This document shows positions 35,917 to 45,700 of a DNA stretch of 64,000 bases, piece by piece (positions within the stretch are counted from its first letter, which is position 1; each line of letters begins with the position of its first letter). The notes under the pieces were generated by a model. That model worked only from the letters and a program-made list of their open reading frames with translations. It was not told where the DNA came from and did not search any database. The translations under genes and the position numbers were made by a program. This stretch comes from JAAYJT01 sp037445555 (GTDB lineage Bacteria; Bacteroidota; Bacteroidia; Bacteroidales; JAAYJT01), in assembly GCA_037445555.1 (NCBI GenBank), contig JBBIKG010000014.1, forward strand, positions 15,889 through 79,888, written 5' to 3'.

Positions 35917-36459
35917 ATGGGCGATCAGGTAAAGAAATGGTACGTTGTTCGCGCCATCACCGGGAGTGAAAAGAAGGTGAAGCACTACATCGAGTCGGAG
36001 GTGAATCGTCTTAACTTGAAAGATTACGTTTCGCAGGTGCTCATACCTACTGAAAAGGTATACCAAATCAGGAAGGGCAAAAAAGTGAGCAAGGAACGCA
36101 ATTTCTTTCCGGGTTATGTGCTGATTGAAGCCGTTTTGGTTGGAGAAGTGCCCCACGTCATTCGCAATGTTCCAGGAGTTCTTGGTTTCTTGGGATCCAA
36201 GGACGAGCCTCAAGCCCTCCGCCTGAGTGAGGTAAACCGCATTCTGGGCAAGGTTGATGAGTTGTCCGACAAGGGAGAGGAGCTTACAGTACCTTTCATT
36301 ATCGGCGAAACCGTCACGGTAATTGATGGACCTTTCAACAGTTTCAGCGGGGTTATCGAAGAGATTAATGAAGAAAAGAAACGGTTGAAAGTGATGGTGA
36401 AGATATTCGGGCGTAAAACTCCGCTCGAACTTAGCTTCATGCAGGTCGAAAAAGAGTAA
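35917..36459 (+). CDS. nusG: Transcription termination/antitermination protein NusG
   Basis: The 180-residue protein has an N-terminal NGN domain (KKWYVVRAITGSEKKVK; FFPGYVLIEAV) and a C-terminal KOW domain (GETVTVIDGPFNSFSGVIEE). It binds RNA polymerase and links it to Rho or ribosomes. It is 63 bases after secE, in the standard secE-nusG-rplK order. Confidence 0.96.
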   Translation: MGDQVKKWYVVRAITGSEKKVKHYIESEVNRLNLKDYVSQVLIPTEKVYQIRKGKKVSKERNFFPGYVLIEAVLVGEVPHVIRNVPGVLGFLGSKDEPQALRLSEVNRILGKVDELSDKGEELTVPFIIGETVTVIDGPFNSFSGVIEEINEEKKRLKVMVKIFGRKTPLELSFMQVEKE

Positions 36460-36521
36460 ATACCCTACCGTCTCGTAAGAGACAACAATTTAATTAATCA
36501 CCTATTATTAGCTAATTAAAC

Positions 36522-36968
36522 ATGGCAAAAGAAGTAGCTGGAATCATAAAGTTGCAAATAAAGGGCGGAGCAGCCAATCCTTCTCCCCCGGTTGGGCCAG
36601 CTTTGGGTTCTAAAGGTGTAAATATTATGGAGTTTTGTAAACAGTTCAATGCACGAACCCAAAATTCAGCAGGAAAACTGATCCCGGTAATCATTACCGT
36701 TTACAAAGACAAATCATTCACCTTTATTATCAAGACCCCACCAGTTGCTATTCAATTGATGGAGTTAGCCAAGGTCAAAAAAGGATCGGCTGAGCCGAAC
36801 CGGGCAAAGATCGCTTCAATCACCTGGGATCAGGTGCAAGCAATTGCTGAAGCAAAAATGCCCGACCTCAATGCGTTCACCATTGAATCAGCAATGAAGA
36901 TGGTTGCCGGAACTGCCCGCAGCATGGGCATAACAGTAAAAGGTAAAGCGCCTTTTGGTAACAACTAA
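36522..36968 (+). CDS. rplK: 50S ribosomal protein L11
   Basis: The 148-residue protein shows the L11 signature at both ends: KLQIKGGAANPSPPVGPALG near the start and GTARSMGITV near the end. With 23S rRNA it forms the GTPase-associated centre. It is followed 51 bases later by rplA. Confidence 0.97.
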   Translation: MAKEVAGIIKLQIKGGAANPSPPVGPALGSKGVNIMEFCKQFNARTQNSAGKLIPVIITVYKDKSFTFIIKTPPVAIQLMELAKVKKGSAEPNRAKIASITWDQVQAIAEAKMPDLNAFTIESAMKMVAGTARSMGITVKGKAPFGNN

Positions 36969-37019
36969 CATCTGAGGCCAATTGTAAACACACCTCCTTA
37001 AAAGAAAAAAGGAAATAGA

Positions 37020-37715
37020 ATGGCTACAATAACGAAAAAAAGAAAAGAGGCTCTGGCCAAATTCGATAAAAATGCACTTTACTCGTTAGCCGATGCCGCT
37101 AAGCTGGTTAAGGAAATCACCTTTACCAAGTTTGATGCTTCGGTCGACCTCGATGTAAGACTGGGTGTCGACCCCCGTAAGGCCAATCAAATGGTCAGGG
37201 GAGTGGTTACTCTGCCTCACGGAACGGGCAAAACAGTGCGTGTGCTGGTGCTCTGCACCCCCGATAAAGAAGACGAAGCCAGAGAAGCAGGTGCGGATTA
37301 CGTGGGTCTTGATGACTTTATTCAACAGATTAAGAACGGATGGACCGATGTGGATGTAATCATCACAATACCAACGGTTATGCCGAAAATTGGTGCTCTC
37401 GGAAGAATTCTTGGTCCCAGAGGTTTGATGCCAAACCCAAAGACTGGAACCGTGACCATGGAAGTAGGCAAGGCAGTGAAAGAAGTGAAAGCTGGTAAAA
37501 TTGATTTCAAAGTGGATAAATATGGAATCATTCATGCCGGTATTGGAAAGGTTTCTTTCAGCCCTGAACAAATCGTTGAAAACGCACGTGAATTATTGCA
37601 AACCATCGTCAAACTGAAGCCAACGGCCGCCAAAGGAACCTACATGAAGAGCATTTTCATGTCGAGCACCATGAGCCATGGCATTCACATTGATGCCAAA
37701 TCCACCGGTCTGTAG
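37020..37715 (+). CDS. rplA: 50S ribosomal protein L1
   Basis: The 231-residue protein has the L1 motifs VDLDVRLGVDPRKANQMVRG and MPKIGALGRILGPRGLMPNP. L1 forms the mobile stalk of the 50S subunit and in many bacteria represses its own rplKA mRNA. I could not make out a clear L1 operator in the rplK leader. Confidence 0.97.
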   Translation: MATITKKRKEALAKFDKNALYSLADAAKLVKEITFTKFDASVDLDVRLGVDPRKANQMVRGVVTLPHGTGKTVRVLVLCTPDKEDEAREAGADYVGLDDFIQQIKNGWTDVDVIITIPTVMPKIGALGRILGPRGLMPNPKTGTVTMEVGKAVKEVKAGKIDFKVDKYGIIHAGIGKVSFSPEQIVENARELLQTIVKLKPTAAKGTYMKSIFMSSTMSHGIHIDAKSTGL

Positions 37716-37799
37716 ATATTCTGCAGTGTCAATGGATAGCCTGATAAAGGGATCCCCCCCGACACCCGTTGAATCACAACCAAATAATAAACACTGGTT

Positions 37800-38315
37800 A
37801 TGAAGAAGGAAGAAAAGACCCAATTAATCGAAAACCTGACCGAGCAGTTGAAAGATGTCAATTGCCTGTATATTACCGATATTTCCGGACTTGATGTAGA
37901 AACCACCAATCAGCTGCGTCGTTTGTGTTTCAAACGAGATGTCAAGCTGGTTGTTGTCAAAAACACTCTGCTGAAAAAAGCCCTCCAAAATACCGGCCGG
38001 GATTATTCGGATATCTATCCGATACTGAATGGTCCTACATCAATTATGACATCTGAACATGCCAATGATCCCGCTAAACTCATTCAGGAATTCAGGAAAA
38101 ACAACAAAAAGCCCCTGCTTAAAGGAGCTTTTGTACAGGAATCAGCCTATATCGGCGACGATCAGCTGCTTGCCCTTGTGAGCCTGAAATCGCGGAATGA
38201 ACTCATCGGAGATCTGGTTGCCCTCCTACAATCACCTGCACGCAATGTCATTTCATCATTGCAGTCGGGTGGTGGTAAACTGGCAGGAATTCTGAAAACA
38301 TTATCAGAAAAATAG
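37800..38315 (+). CDS. rplJ: 50S ribosomal protein L10
   Basis: The 171-residue protein carries the L10 pattern (KKEEKTQLIENLTEQ; LVVVKNTLLKKALQNT; LLKGAFV) and a C-terminal helix that binds L7/L12 dimers. The 84-base leader after rplA may hold the L10 autoregulatory structure known in other bacteria, but it is not evident by eye. Confidence 0.96.
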   Translation: MKKEEKTQLIENLTEQLKDVNCLYITDISGLDVETTNQLRRLCFKRDVKLVVVKNTLLKKALQNTGRDYSDIYPILNGPTSIMTSEHANDPAKLIQEFRKNNKKPLLKGAFVQESAYIGDDQLLALVSLKSRNELIGDLVALLQSPARNVISSLQSGGGKLAGILKTLSEK

Positions 38316-38406
38316 CCTGCTGGAAAATAGAAACAAAAGATGCGTTGCCCGACAACGCCATAACTGTTAAGAACAATTTTAAACAACACAATTAATAACA
38401 ATTAAA

Positions 38407-38787
38407 ATGGCAGATTTAAAAGCTTTTGCAGAACAACTGGTTAACCTGACCGTAAAAGAAGTAAACGAACTTGCAAAAATTCTGAAAGACGAATACGGAA
38501 TTGAGCCTGCAGCAGCAGCTCCAGTAATGGTTGCCGGAGCAGCAGCAGCTGACGCAGCCCCGGTTGTAGAAGAAAAAACCGCCTTTGATGTAATCCTGAA
38601 GAGCGCTGGCGCACAGAAACTTGCAGTAGTAAAGCTGGTGAAAGAACTCACCAGCCTCGGTCTGAAAGAAGCCAAAGAACTCGTTGATGCGGCTCCCAAG
38701 CCAATTAAAGAAGGCATTACGAAAGACGAAGCCGAAGCACTCAAGAAACAGCTTGAAGAAGCTGGTGCTGAAGTTGAACTTAAGTAG
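38407..38787 (+). CDS. rplL: 50S ribosomal protein L7/L12
   Basis: The 126-residue acidic protein has the N-terminal dimer domain, an alanine-rich hinge (PAAAAPVMVAGAAAADAAP) and the C-terminal domain (LKLVKELTSLGLKEAKELVD-type sequence). It forms the ribosomal stalk that recruits translation factors. The codon use is strongly biased. A hairpin follows before rpoB. Confidence 0.97.
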   Translation: MADLKAFAEQLVNLTVKEVNELAKILKDEYGIEPAAAAPVMVAGAAAADAAPVVEEKTAFDVILKSAGAQKLAVVKLVKELTSLGLKEAKELVDAAPKPIKEGITKDEAEALKKQLEEAGAEVELK

Positions 38788-38804
38788 CTAACCGTACCGT
38801 AGAA

Positions 38805-38846
38805 ATAGGCCACTCCTTGCCGTTTAGGGCGGGGTGGTCTATTTTC
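38805..38846 (+). terminator. Attenuator hairpin between rplL and rpoB
   Basis: ATAGGCCACTCC (38805-38816) pairs with GGGGTGGTCTAT (38831-38842), including two G-T pairs, with a small inner GCC/GGC stem, and TTTT follows. In other bacteria the rplL-rpoB gap holds a partial terminator that lowers rpoBC expression relative to ribosomal proteins; the same role is likely here. Confidence 0.75.
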
Positions 38847-38913
38847 TGCATTTACAGCGTTCTTTAGTATCTTCCGGTAAACATTTTTCTCCAAACCTAA
38901 AAACCTCATTCCC

Positions 38914-41900
38914 TTGGCAATAGAAAAACTGAAAAAAGTAAGTTTCGCATCTGCTCAGATCAAGGCCGAGTATCCCGATTTTCTCGAAATACAGATTAAG
39001 TCCTTTCAGGATTTCTTTCAGCTTGAAACAAATCCCGAAAACAGGATTTCTGAAGGGCTGTATAGGGTCTTTGCCGAAAATTTCCCTATCACGGATGCGC
39101 GCAACAATTTTGTTCTGGAATTCCTCGACTACTTTATCGATCCGCCACGTTATTCCATCGACGAGTGCATCGAACGAGGACTTACCTACAGTGTTCCGTT
39201 GAAAGCCAAACTCAAGCTTTTCTGCACGGACCCCGAACATGAAGATTTTGAAACCATTATACAGGATGTTTACCTGGGTATGATCCCATACATGACTCCC
39301 AGAGGAACGTTCATTGTCAATGGGGCCGAGAGGGTGGTAGTATCTCAGTTGCACCGCTCACCCGGCGTATTTTTCGGAACATCGTACCATGCCAACGGGC
39401 AGCAGTTGTTTTCGGCCCGAATCATCCCGTTCAAAGGCTCGTGGATGGAATTCACCACCGACATCAACAACGTGATGTATGCATACATCGACCGCAAGAA
39501 AAAACTGCCGGTCACCACGCTGTTACGAGCCATCGGGTATGAAAGCGACAAAGACATCCTCGAGATCTTTGAGCTTGCCGAGGAAATAAAGGTTAGCAAA
39601 ACCAGCCTAAAGAAGGTTGTGGGAAGCAGGCTTGCCGCTAGGGTGCTCAAGTCGTGGAATGAAGATTTTGTTGACGAGGATACCGGCGAAGTAGTATCTA
39701 TTCAACGTAATGAGGTGATCATCGACCGCGAAACCTTACTCGAAAACCATCACATCGACCAGATCGTTGATGCTGGCACCAAAACTATTCTCATTCACAA
39801 GGAAGGCGCTAAGGTGCAGGATTACGCAGTGATATTCAATACGTTGCAAAAAGATACTGCTAACTCAGAAAAAGAAGCCGTAGAATTTATCTATCGGTTG
39901 CTACGCAACGCCGAGCCCCCCGATGAAGAAACCGCCCGCGGCATCATCGATAAGCTTTTCTTTTCGGACAAACGCTACGACCTGGGCGAAGTTGGAAGAT
40001 ACAAGATCAACAAGAAACTAGACCTTTCCATTCCGGTCGAAACAAGGGTGCTCACCAGAGAGGACATAATTTCGATCATCAAGTACCTGGTTGGACTGAT
40101 CAATTCGCGAAGGGAAGTGGATGATATTGACCACCTCAGCAATCGCAGGGTGCGTACCGTAGGTGAGCAACTTTACAACCAGTTTGGTGTAGGCCTTGCC
40201 CGTATGGCGCGTACCATACGTGAACGCATGAACGTACGAGACAACGAAGTGTTTTCGCCCACTGATCTTATCAACGCAAAAACACTGTCGTCAGTCATAA
40301 ATTCATTTTTCGGAACCAACCAGCTGTCTCAGTTCATGGATCAAACGAATCCGCTGGCTGAGCTGACGCACAAACGCAGGGTATCCGCACTGGGACCCGG
40401 CGGACTCTCGCGCGAAAGAGCCGGCTTTGAAGTCCGCGACGTGCATTATACTCACTTTGGGCGCCTCTGCACCATCGAAACACCCGAAGGTCCTAATATT
40501 GGGCTTATTTCGTCGCTTTGCGTGTATGCCAAGGTGAACAAGATGGGTTTTATCGAAACACCCTATCAGCAGGTGATTGAGGGCAAGGCCGCCCTTGACC
40601 AGCCCCTTGTGTACCTGAGTGCCGAAGAAGAAGAAAGTAAAACCATAGCCCAGGCAAATACTTCCATTTCTTCCACCGGCGAAATTCTTACTGATAAAAT
40701 CAAGGCAAGGTACTTCGCCGACTATCCTATCACTGACAGGCATGGTATCGACCTCATTGATGTTGCACCAAACCAGATTGCCTCGATCGCAGCATCGCTA
40801 ATCCCATTCCTCGAGCACGATGATGCCAACCGTGCCCTCATGGGGTCGAACATGATGCGCCAGGCAGTCCCACTGCTCAGGCCTGAAGTACCCCTCGTAG
40901 GTACCGGTCTTGAAGAAGCTGTTGCCCGCGACAGCCGTGTACTTATCCATGCCGAAGGCGACGGCATCGTTGAATCTGCCGATGCCACAACCATCACCAT
41001 CCGGTATACAAGGAATGAAGATGAACGTCTGATCAGCTTTGATGATGACCTCAAAACATACACGCTGACCAAGTTCCAGCGAACTAACCAGAACACCTCC
41101 ATCAACCTCAGGCCGATAGTTAGGAAAGGCGACAAGGTGGTGAAAGGACAGGTGCTTTGTGAAGGTTACGGCACCCAGGATGGCGCTCTTGCTCTTGGCC
41201 GCAATCTTATGGTGGCCTTCATGCCCTGGAAAGGGTACAATTTCGAAGACGCTATAGTCGTAAGCGAGCGGGTTGTGCGTGAGGATATCTTCTCTTCTGT
41301 TCATATCGAAGAGTTTGTGCTAGAGGTAAGAGATACCAAACGCGGAGTCGAGGAACTCACCAACGATATTCCGAACGTCAGTGCCGAAGCTACCAAGGAG
41401 CTTGACGAAAATGGGCTGATCCGTATCGGAGCTGAAGTGAAAGAAGGCGATATACTGATTGGAAAAATCACACCAAAAGGGGAAAGTGATCCTACTCCGG
41501 AAGAAAAGCTCCTCAGGGCTATTTTTGGTGACAAAGCCGGCGATGTGAAAGATGCTTCGCTAAAGGCACCCCCATCCATGAACGGTGTGGTGATTGACAA
41601 AAAGCTGTTCTCACGGGTGCTGAAAGATAAGAAGCTGAAGGCCAAAGAGAAAGATCTCGTCAAAATACTGGACGATGACTTTGCCAGACAAAGCAATGAT
41701 CTGAAAGTTAAGCTTGTGGATAAGCTTACGGTACTCCTGAATGGCAAGACATCACAGGGAGTTTATAATAATTTCAAAGAAGAAATTATAGCCAAGAAAA
41801 TCAAGTTTACCCACAAGATGCTTATGGGTATCGATTATCTCAGCGTGAACCCCAACAAATGGACTACCGATAAAGATCGTAATGAACTGATCAAAGACCT

Positions 41901-42720
41901 TATCAATAACTATACAATAAAGTACAAGGAAATCCTTGGCGTCTATAACCGTAAGAAGTTTGTGGCTACCGTTGGCGATGAACTGCCAAACGGTATTGTT
42001 CAGATGGCCAAGGTATACGTGGCAAAGAAACGTAAGCTCACGGTAGGAGATAAGATGGCCGGTCGCCATGGAAACAAGGGCATAGTTGCCAGGATCGTTC
42101 GTGATGAGGATATGCCCTTCCTTTCTGACGGAACCCCTGTTGACATCGTGCTAAATCCTCTCGGTGTGCCTTCGCGTATGAATCTCGGCCAGATTTATGA
42201 AACTATCCTCGGTTGGGCTGGTGCCAAGCTTGGCATAAGATTCTCTTCACCGATTTTTGATGGTGCGCATATTGACCAGATCAACGAATACCTCCGGTCG
42301 GCAGGATTGCCTGAAAACGGACAAGTTTACCTCTATGACGGCGGCACAGGTGAGCGTTTCGATCAGCCGGCCACTGTAGGTTACATCTACATGATGAAGC
42401 TTCACCACATGGTTGACGACAAGATGCATGCACGTTCCATCGGACCTTATTCGCTGATTACACAGCAGCCATTGGGCGGAAAAGCACAGTTTGGCGGACA
42501 ACGTTTTGGCGAAATGGAAGTGTGGGCCCTTGAAGCCTTCGGGGCAGCCAACATTCTGCAGGAAGTCCTGACCGTTAAATCGGATGATGTGGTAGGTAGA
42601 GCCAAAGCCTATGAAGCCATTGTGAAAGGACAGAACATGCCAATTCCAAGCATACCCGAATCATTCAATGTCCTTGTTCATGAACTGAAAGGTTTGTGTC
42701 TGAACGTAACCTTTGAATAA
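38914..42720 (+). CDS. rpoB: DNA-directed RNA polymerase subunit beta
   Basis: The 1268-residue subunit begins at TTG 38914 (AIEKLKKVSFASAQIKAEYPDF after the initiator), which matches the expected beginning of Bacteroidota RpoB; no ATG is better placed. The beta lobes, fork loop and rifampicin region (FFGTNQLSQFMDQTNPLAELTHKRR with SALGPGGLSRERAGFEVRDVH) are intact. The rif-pocket residues look wild type. The C-terminal clamp sequence GGQRFGEMEVWALEAFGAA is present. It is followed 54 bases later by rpoC. Confidence 0.97.
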   Translation: MAIEKLKKVSFASAQIKAEYPDFLEIQIKSFQDFFQLETNPENRISEGLYRVFAENFPITDARNNFVLEFLDYFIDPPRYSIDECIERGLTYSVPLKAKLKLFCTDPEHEDFETIIQDVYLGMIPYMTPRGTFIVNGAERVVVSQLHRSPGVFFGTSYHANGQQLFSARIIPFKGSWMEFTTDINNVMYAYIDRKKKLPVTTLLRAIGYESDKDILEIFELAEEIKVSKTSLKKVVGSRLAARVLKSWNEDFVDEDTGEVVSIQRNEVIIDRETLLENHHIDQIVDAGTKTILIHKEGAKVQDYAVIFNTLQKDTANSEKEAVEFIYRLLRNAEPPDEETARGIIDKLFFSDKRYDLGEVGRYKINKKLDLSIPVETRVLTREDIISIIKYLVGLINSRREVDDIDHLSNRRVRTVGEQLYNQFGVGLARMARTIRERMNVRDNEVFSPTDLINAKTLSSVINSFFGTNQLSQFMDQTNPLAELTHKRRVSALGPGGLSRERAGFEVRDVHYTHFGRLCTIETPEGPNIGLISSLCVYAKVNKMGFIETPYQQVIEGKAALDQPLVYLSAEEEESKTIAQANTSISSTGEILTDKIKARYFADYPITDRHGIDLIDVAPNQIASIAASLIPFLEHDDANRALMGSNMMRQAVPLLRPEVPLVGTGLEEAVARDSRVLIHAEGDGIVESADATTITIRYTRNEDERLISFDDDLKTYTLTKFQRTNQNTSINLRPIVRKGDKVVKGQVLCEGYGTQDGALALGRNLMVAFMPWKGYNFEDAIVVSERVVREDIFSSVHIEEFVLEVRDTKRGVEELTNDIPNVSAEATKELDENGLIRIGAEVKEGDILIGKITPKGESDPTPEEKLLRAIFGDKAGDVKDASLKAPPSMNGVVIDKKLFSRVLKDKKLKAKEKDLVKILDDDFARQSNDLKVKLVDKLTVLLNGKTSQGVYNNFKEEIIAKKIKFTHKMLMGIDYLSVNPNKWTTDKDRNELIKDLINNYTIKYKEILGVYNRKKFVATVGDELPNGIVQMAKVYVAKKRKLTVGDKMAGRHGNKGIVARIVRDEDMPFLSDGTPVDIVLNPLGVPSRMNLGQIYETILGWAGAKLGIRFSSPIFDGAHIDQINEYLRSAGLPENGQVYLYDGGTGERFDQPATVGYIYMMKLHHMVDDKMHARSIGPYSLITQQPLGGKAQFGGQRFGEMEVWALEAFGAANILQEVLTVKSDDVVGRAKAYEAIVKGQNMPIPSIPESFNVLVHELKGLCLNVTFE

Positions 42721-42774
42721 ACTTTATTGATCTTTTTAGTGAAATCTTTTTCTTATACCATAACCCATTAGCAG

Positions 42775-45700
42775 ATGGCTTTCAGAAAAGATAATACCTT
42801 CAATAGCAATTTTTCGAGCATTACCATCAGCCTCGCCTCACCCGAGCATATACTCGAGGGCTCGAGCGGGGAAGTGCTCAAACCCGAAACAATAAATTAC
42901 CGCACCTATAAACCCGAGCGCGACGGGCTTTTCTGCGAACGCATTTTCGGTCCCGTGAAAGACTGGGAATGCCATTGCGGCAAGTATAAAAGAATACGCT
43001 ACAAGGGCATTGTGTGCGATCGCTGCGGAGTAGAGGTTACCGAGAAAAAAGTTCGCCGCGAACGCATAGGGCATATCCAACTGGTAGTTCCAGTAGCTCA
43101 TATCTGGTTTTTCCGGTCGCTGCCCAACAAAATCGGTGCACTTCTCGGCATCAGCACCAAGAAACTGGAATCAATCATCTATTACGAAAAGTATGTGGTG
43201 ATCAACGCAGGGATCAAACGTCAGGAACTTCAATATCTTGATTTCCTTTCGGAAGAAGAATATTTTGATATCATTGATTCGTTACCGCGTGAAAATCAGC
43301 ATCTTGATGACAATGATCCTGATAAGTTTATTGCAAAAATGGGTGCAGATGCGCTCTCTGACCTGCTCTCACGGCTCGACCTCGATAAAGAGTCATTCGA
43401 ACTCCGCGATAAGGCCAACAAGGAAACCTCACAGCAACGCAAGCAGGAGATTCTGAAACGCCTCCAGGTATTTGAAGCTTTCCGCGACGGGCTGAAACGT
43501 ACTGAAAACCGTCCCGAATGGATGGTAGTCAAAGTGGTTCCGGTCATACCTCCTGAGCTTCGTCCTCTGGTTCCGCTCGATGGCGGGCGTTTCGCCACCA
43601 GCGACCTCAACGACCTATACCGTCGTGTGATCATCAGGAATAACCGTCTCAAGAGGCTCATCGAAATAAAAGCTCCTGATGTGATCATGCGTAATGAAAA
43701 ACGCATGCTGCAAGAAGCTGTGGATTCGCTTTTTGACAACTCACGCAAAGTGAGTTCGGTGAAGACAGAATCAAACCGTGCCTTGAAATCGCTCAGCGAC
43801 AGCCTCAAGGGAAAACAGGGTCGCTTTCGTCAGAATTTGTTGGGTAAACGAGTCGATTACTCAGGCCGATCGGTTATTGTCGTTGGTCCCGAACTGCAGT
43901 TGCACGAATGCGGATTGCCAAAAGAAATGGCCTCCGAGCTCTATAAACCCTTTATTATCCGCAAACTCCTCGAGAGAGGCATCGTGAAAACCGTAAAATC
44001 GGCCAAGAAGATAGTAGATCGCAAGGATGCTGTTGTTTGGGATATTCTTGAAAATATTCTCAAGGGACACCCGGTGTTACTGAACCGTGCACCCACATTG
44101 CACCGTCTGGGTATCCAGGCTTTTCAACCTAAGCTCATCGAAGGAAAGGCCATTCAGCTTCATCCGCTGGTGTGTACGGCCTTCAATGCCGACTTTGACG
44201 GTGACCAGATGGCCGTGCATGTACCCCTCGGCAACGCTGCCATCCTTGAAGCACAGCTGCTGATGCTTGCCTCACACAATATTCTTAACCCCGCAAACGG
44301 CGCACCTATAACCGTGCCCTCGCAAGACATGGTACTGGGGCTTTACTACATGACCAAGGGGCGCCGGTCGGAACCTTCGCGACAGGTGAAAGGCGAGGGA
44401 ATGATTTTCTATTCACCCGAAGAGGTAATCATCGCCTACAACGAAAAAGTTGTTGACTTACATGCCTACATCAAAGTGCGCTTAACGGCTAATAAAAATG
44501 GAACTAAAGCTAAGAGCCTCGTTGAAACTACCGTCGGACGAGTCCTTTTCAATCAGGTGGTGCCCGAAGAGTACGGCTATATCAACCAGCTTCTGACCAA
44601 GAAAGCCCTGCGCGATATCATTGGTGATGTGCTGAAGAAAACCGGCACAGACAAAACGGCACGTTTCCTTGATGATATCAAGGACCTGGGGTTTACGATG
44701 GCATTCAAGGGCGGGCTCTCCTTCAACCTCAGCGATGTTATCATTCCTGAGATTAAGGATGAGTTTATTGAGGAAGCCAACCAGGAAGTGGAAGAAGTAC
44801 GCTTCAACTACGAAAATGGCTTCATAACCGACAACGAACGCTATAACCAGATTATCGACATCTGGACCCATACCAACTCGCGCCTGACCACCACCCTGAT
44901 GGACAAGCTTACCAAAAATAATCAGGGGTTCAATCCGGTATTTATGATGCTCGATTCAGGTGCTCGCGGATCAAAAGAACAGATCAGGCAGCTTTCGGGT
45001 ATGCGTGGACTGATGGCGAAACCGCAGAAATCGGGAGCCACGGGCGGCGAAATTATTGAAAACCCCATTCTTTCAAACTTCAAAGAAGGTCTGTCGGTTC
45101 TTGAATATTTCATCTCTACGCACGGTGCACGCAAAGGTTTGGCCGATACCGCTCTAAAAACCGCTGATGCCGGTTACCTTACCCGCCGCCTGGTTGATGT
45201 GGCACAGGATGTGATTATTTCCGAAGAAGACTGCGGAACACTGCGCGGCCTGATGATTATGGCACTTAAAAAGAGCGAGGAAACTGTTGAGACGCTGTAC
45301 GACCGCATCTTAGGTAGGGTGTCTCTGCATGACGTATATCATCCACAAACAGGTGCACGGCTTGCGGTGGCAGGTCAGGAGTTGACGGAAGATATCTGCC
45401 GGCAGATTGATGATTCACCCATCGAGAGTGTTGAAATCCGCTCGGTGCTCACCTGCGAATCAAAACAAGGCGTGTGTGCCAAATGTTATGGCCGTAACCT
45501 GGCTACAGGTACCATGGTACAAAAGGGTGAAGCGGTTGGTGTCATAGCTGCGCAATCGATCGGCGAACCAGGTACACAGCTTACCCTGCGGACATTCCAC
45601 GTTGGGGGTACTGCTTCCAATATCGCCATCCTTTCAAAGATTGAGGCAAAATACGATGGTCTGCTTGAGATTGATGAGCTTCGTTATGTTGATTCCAGCA

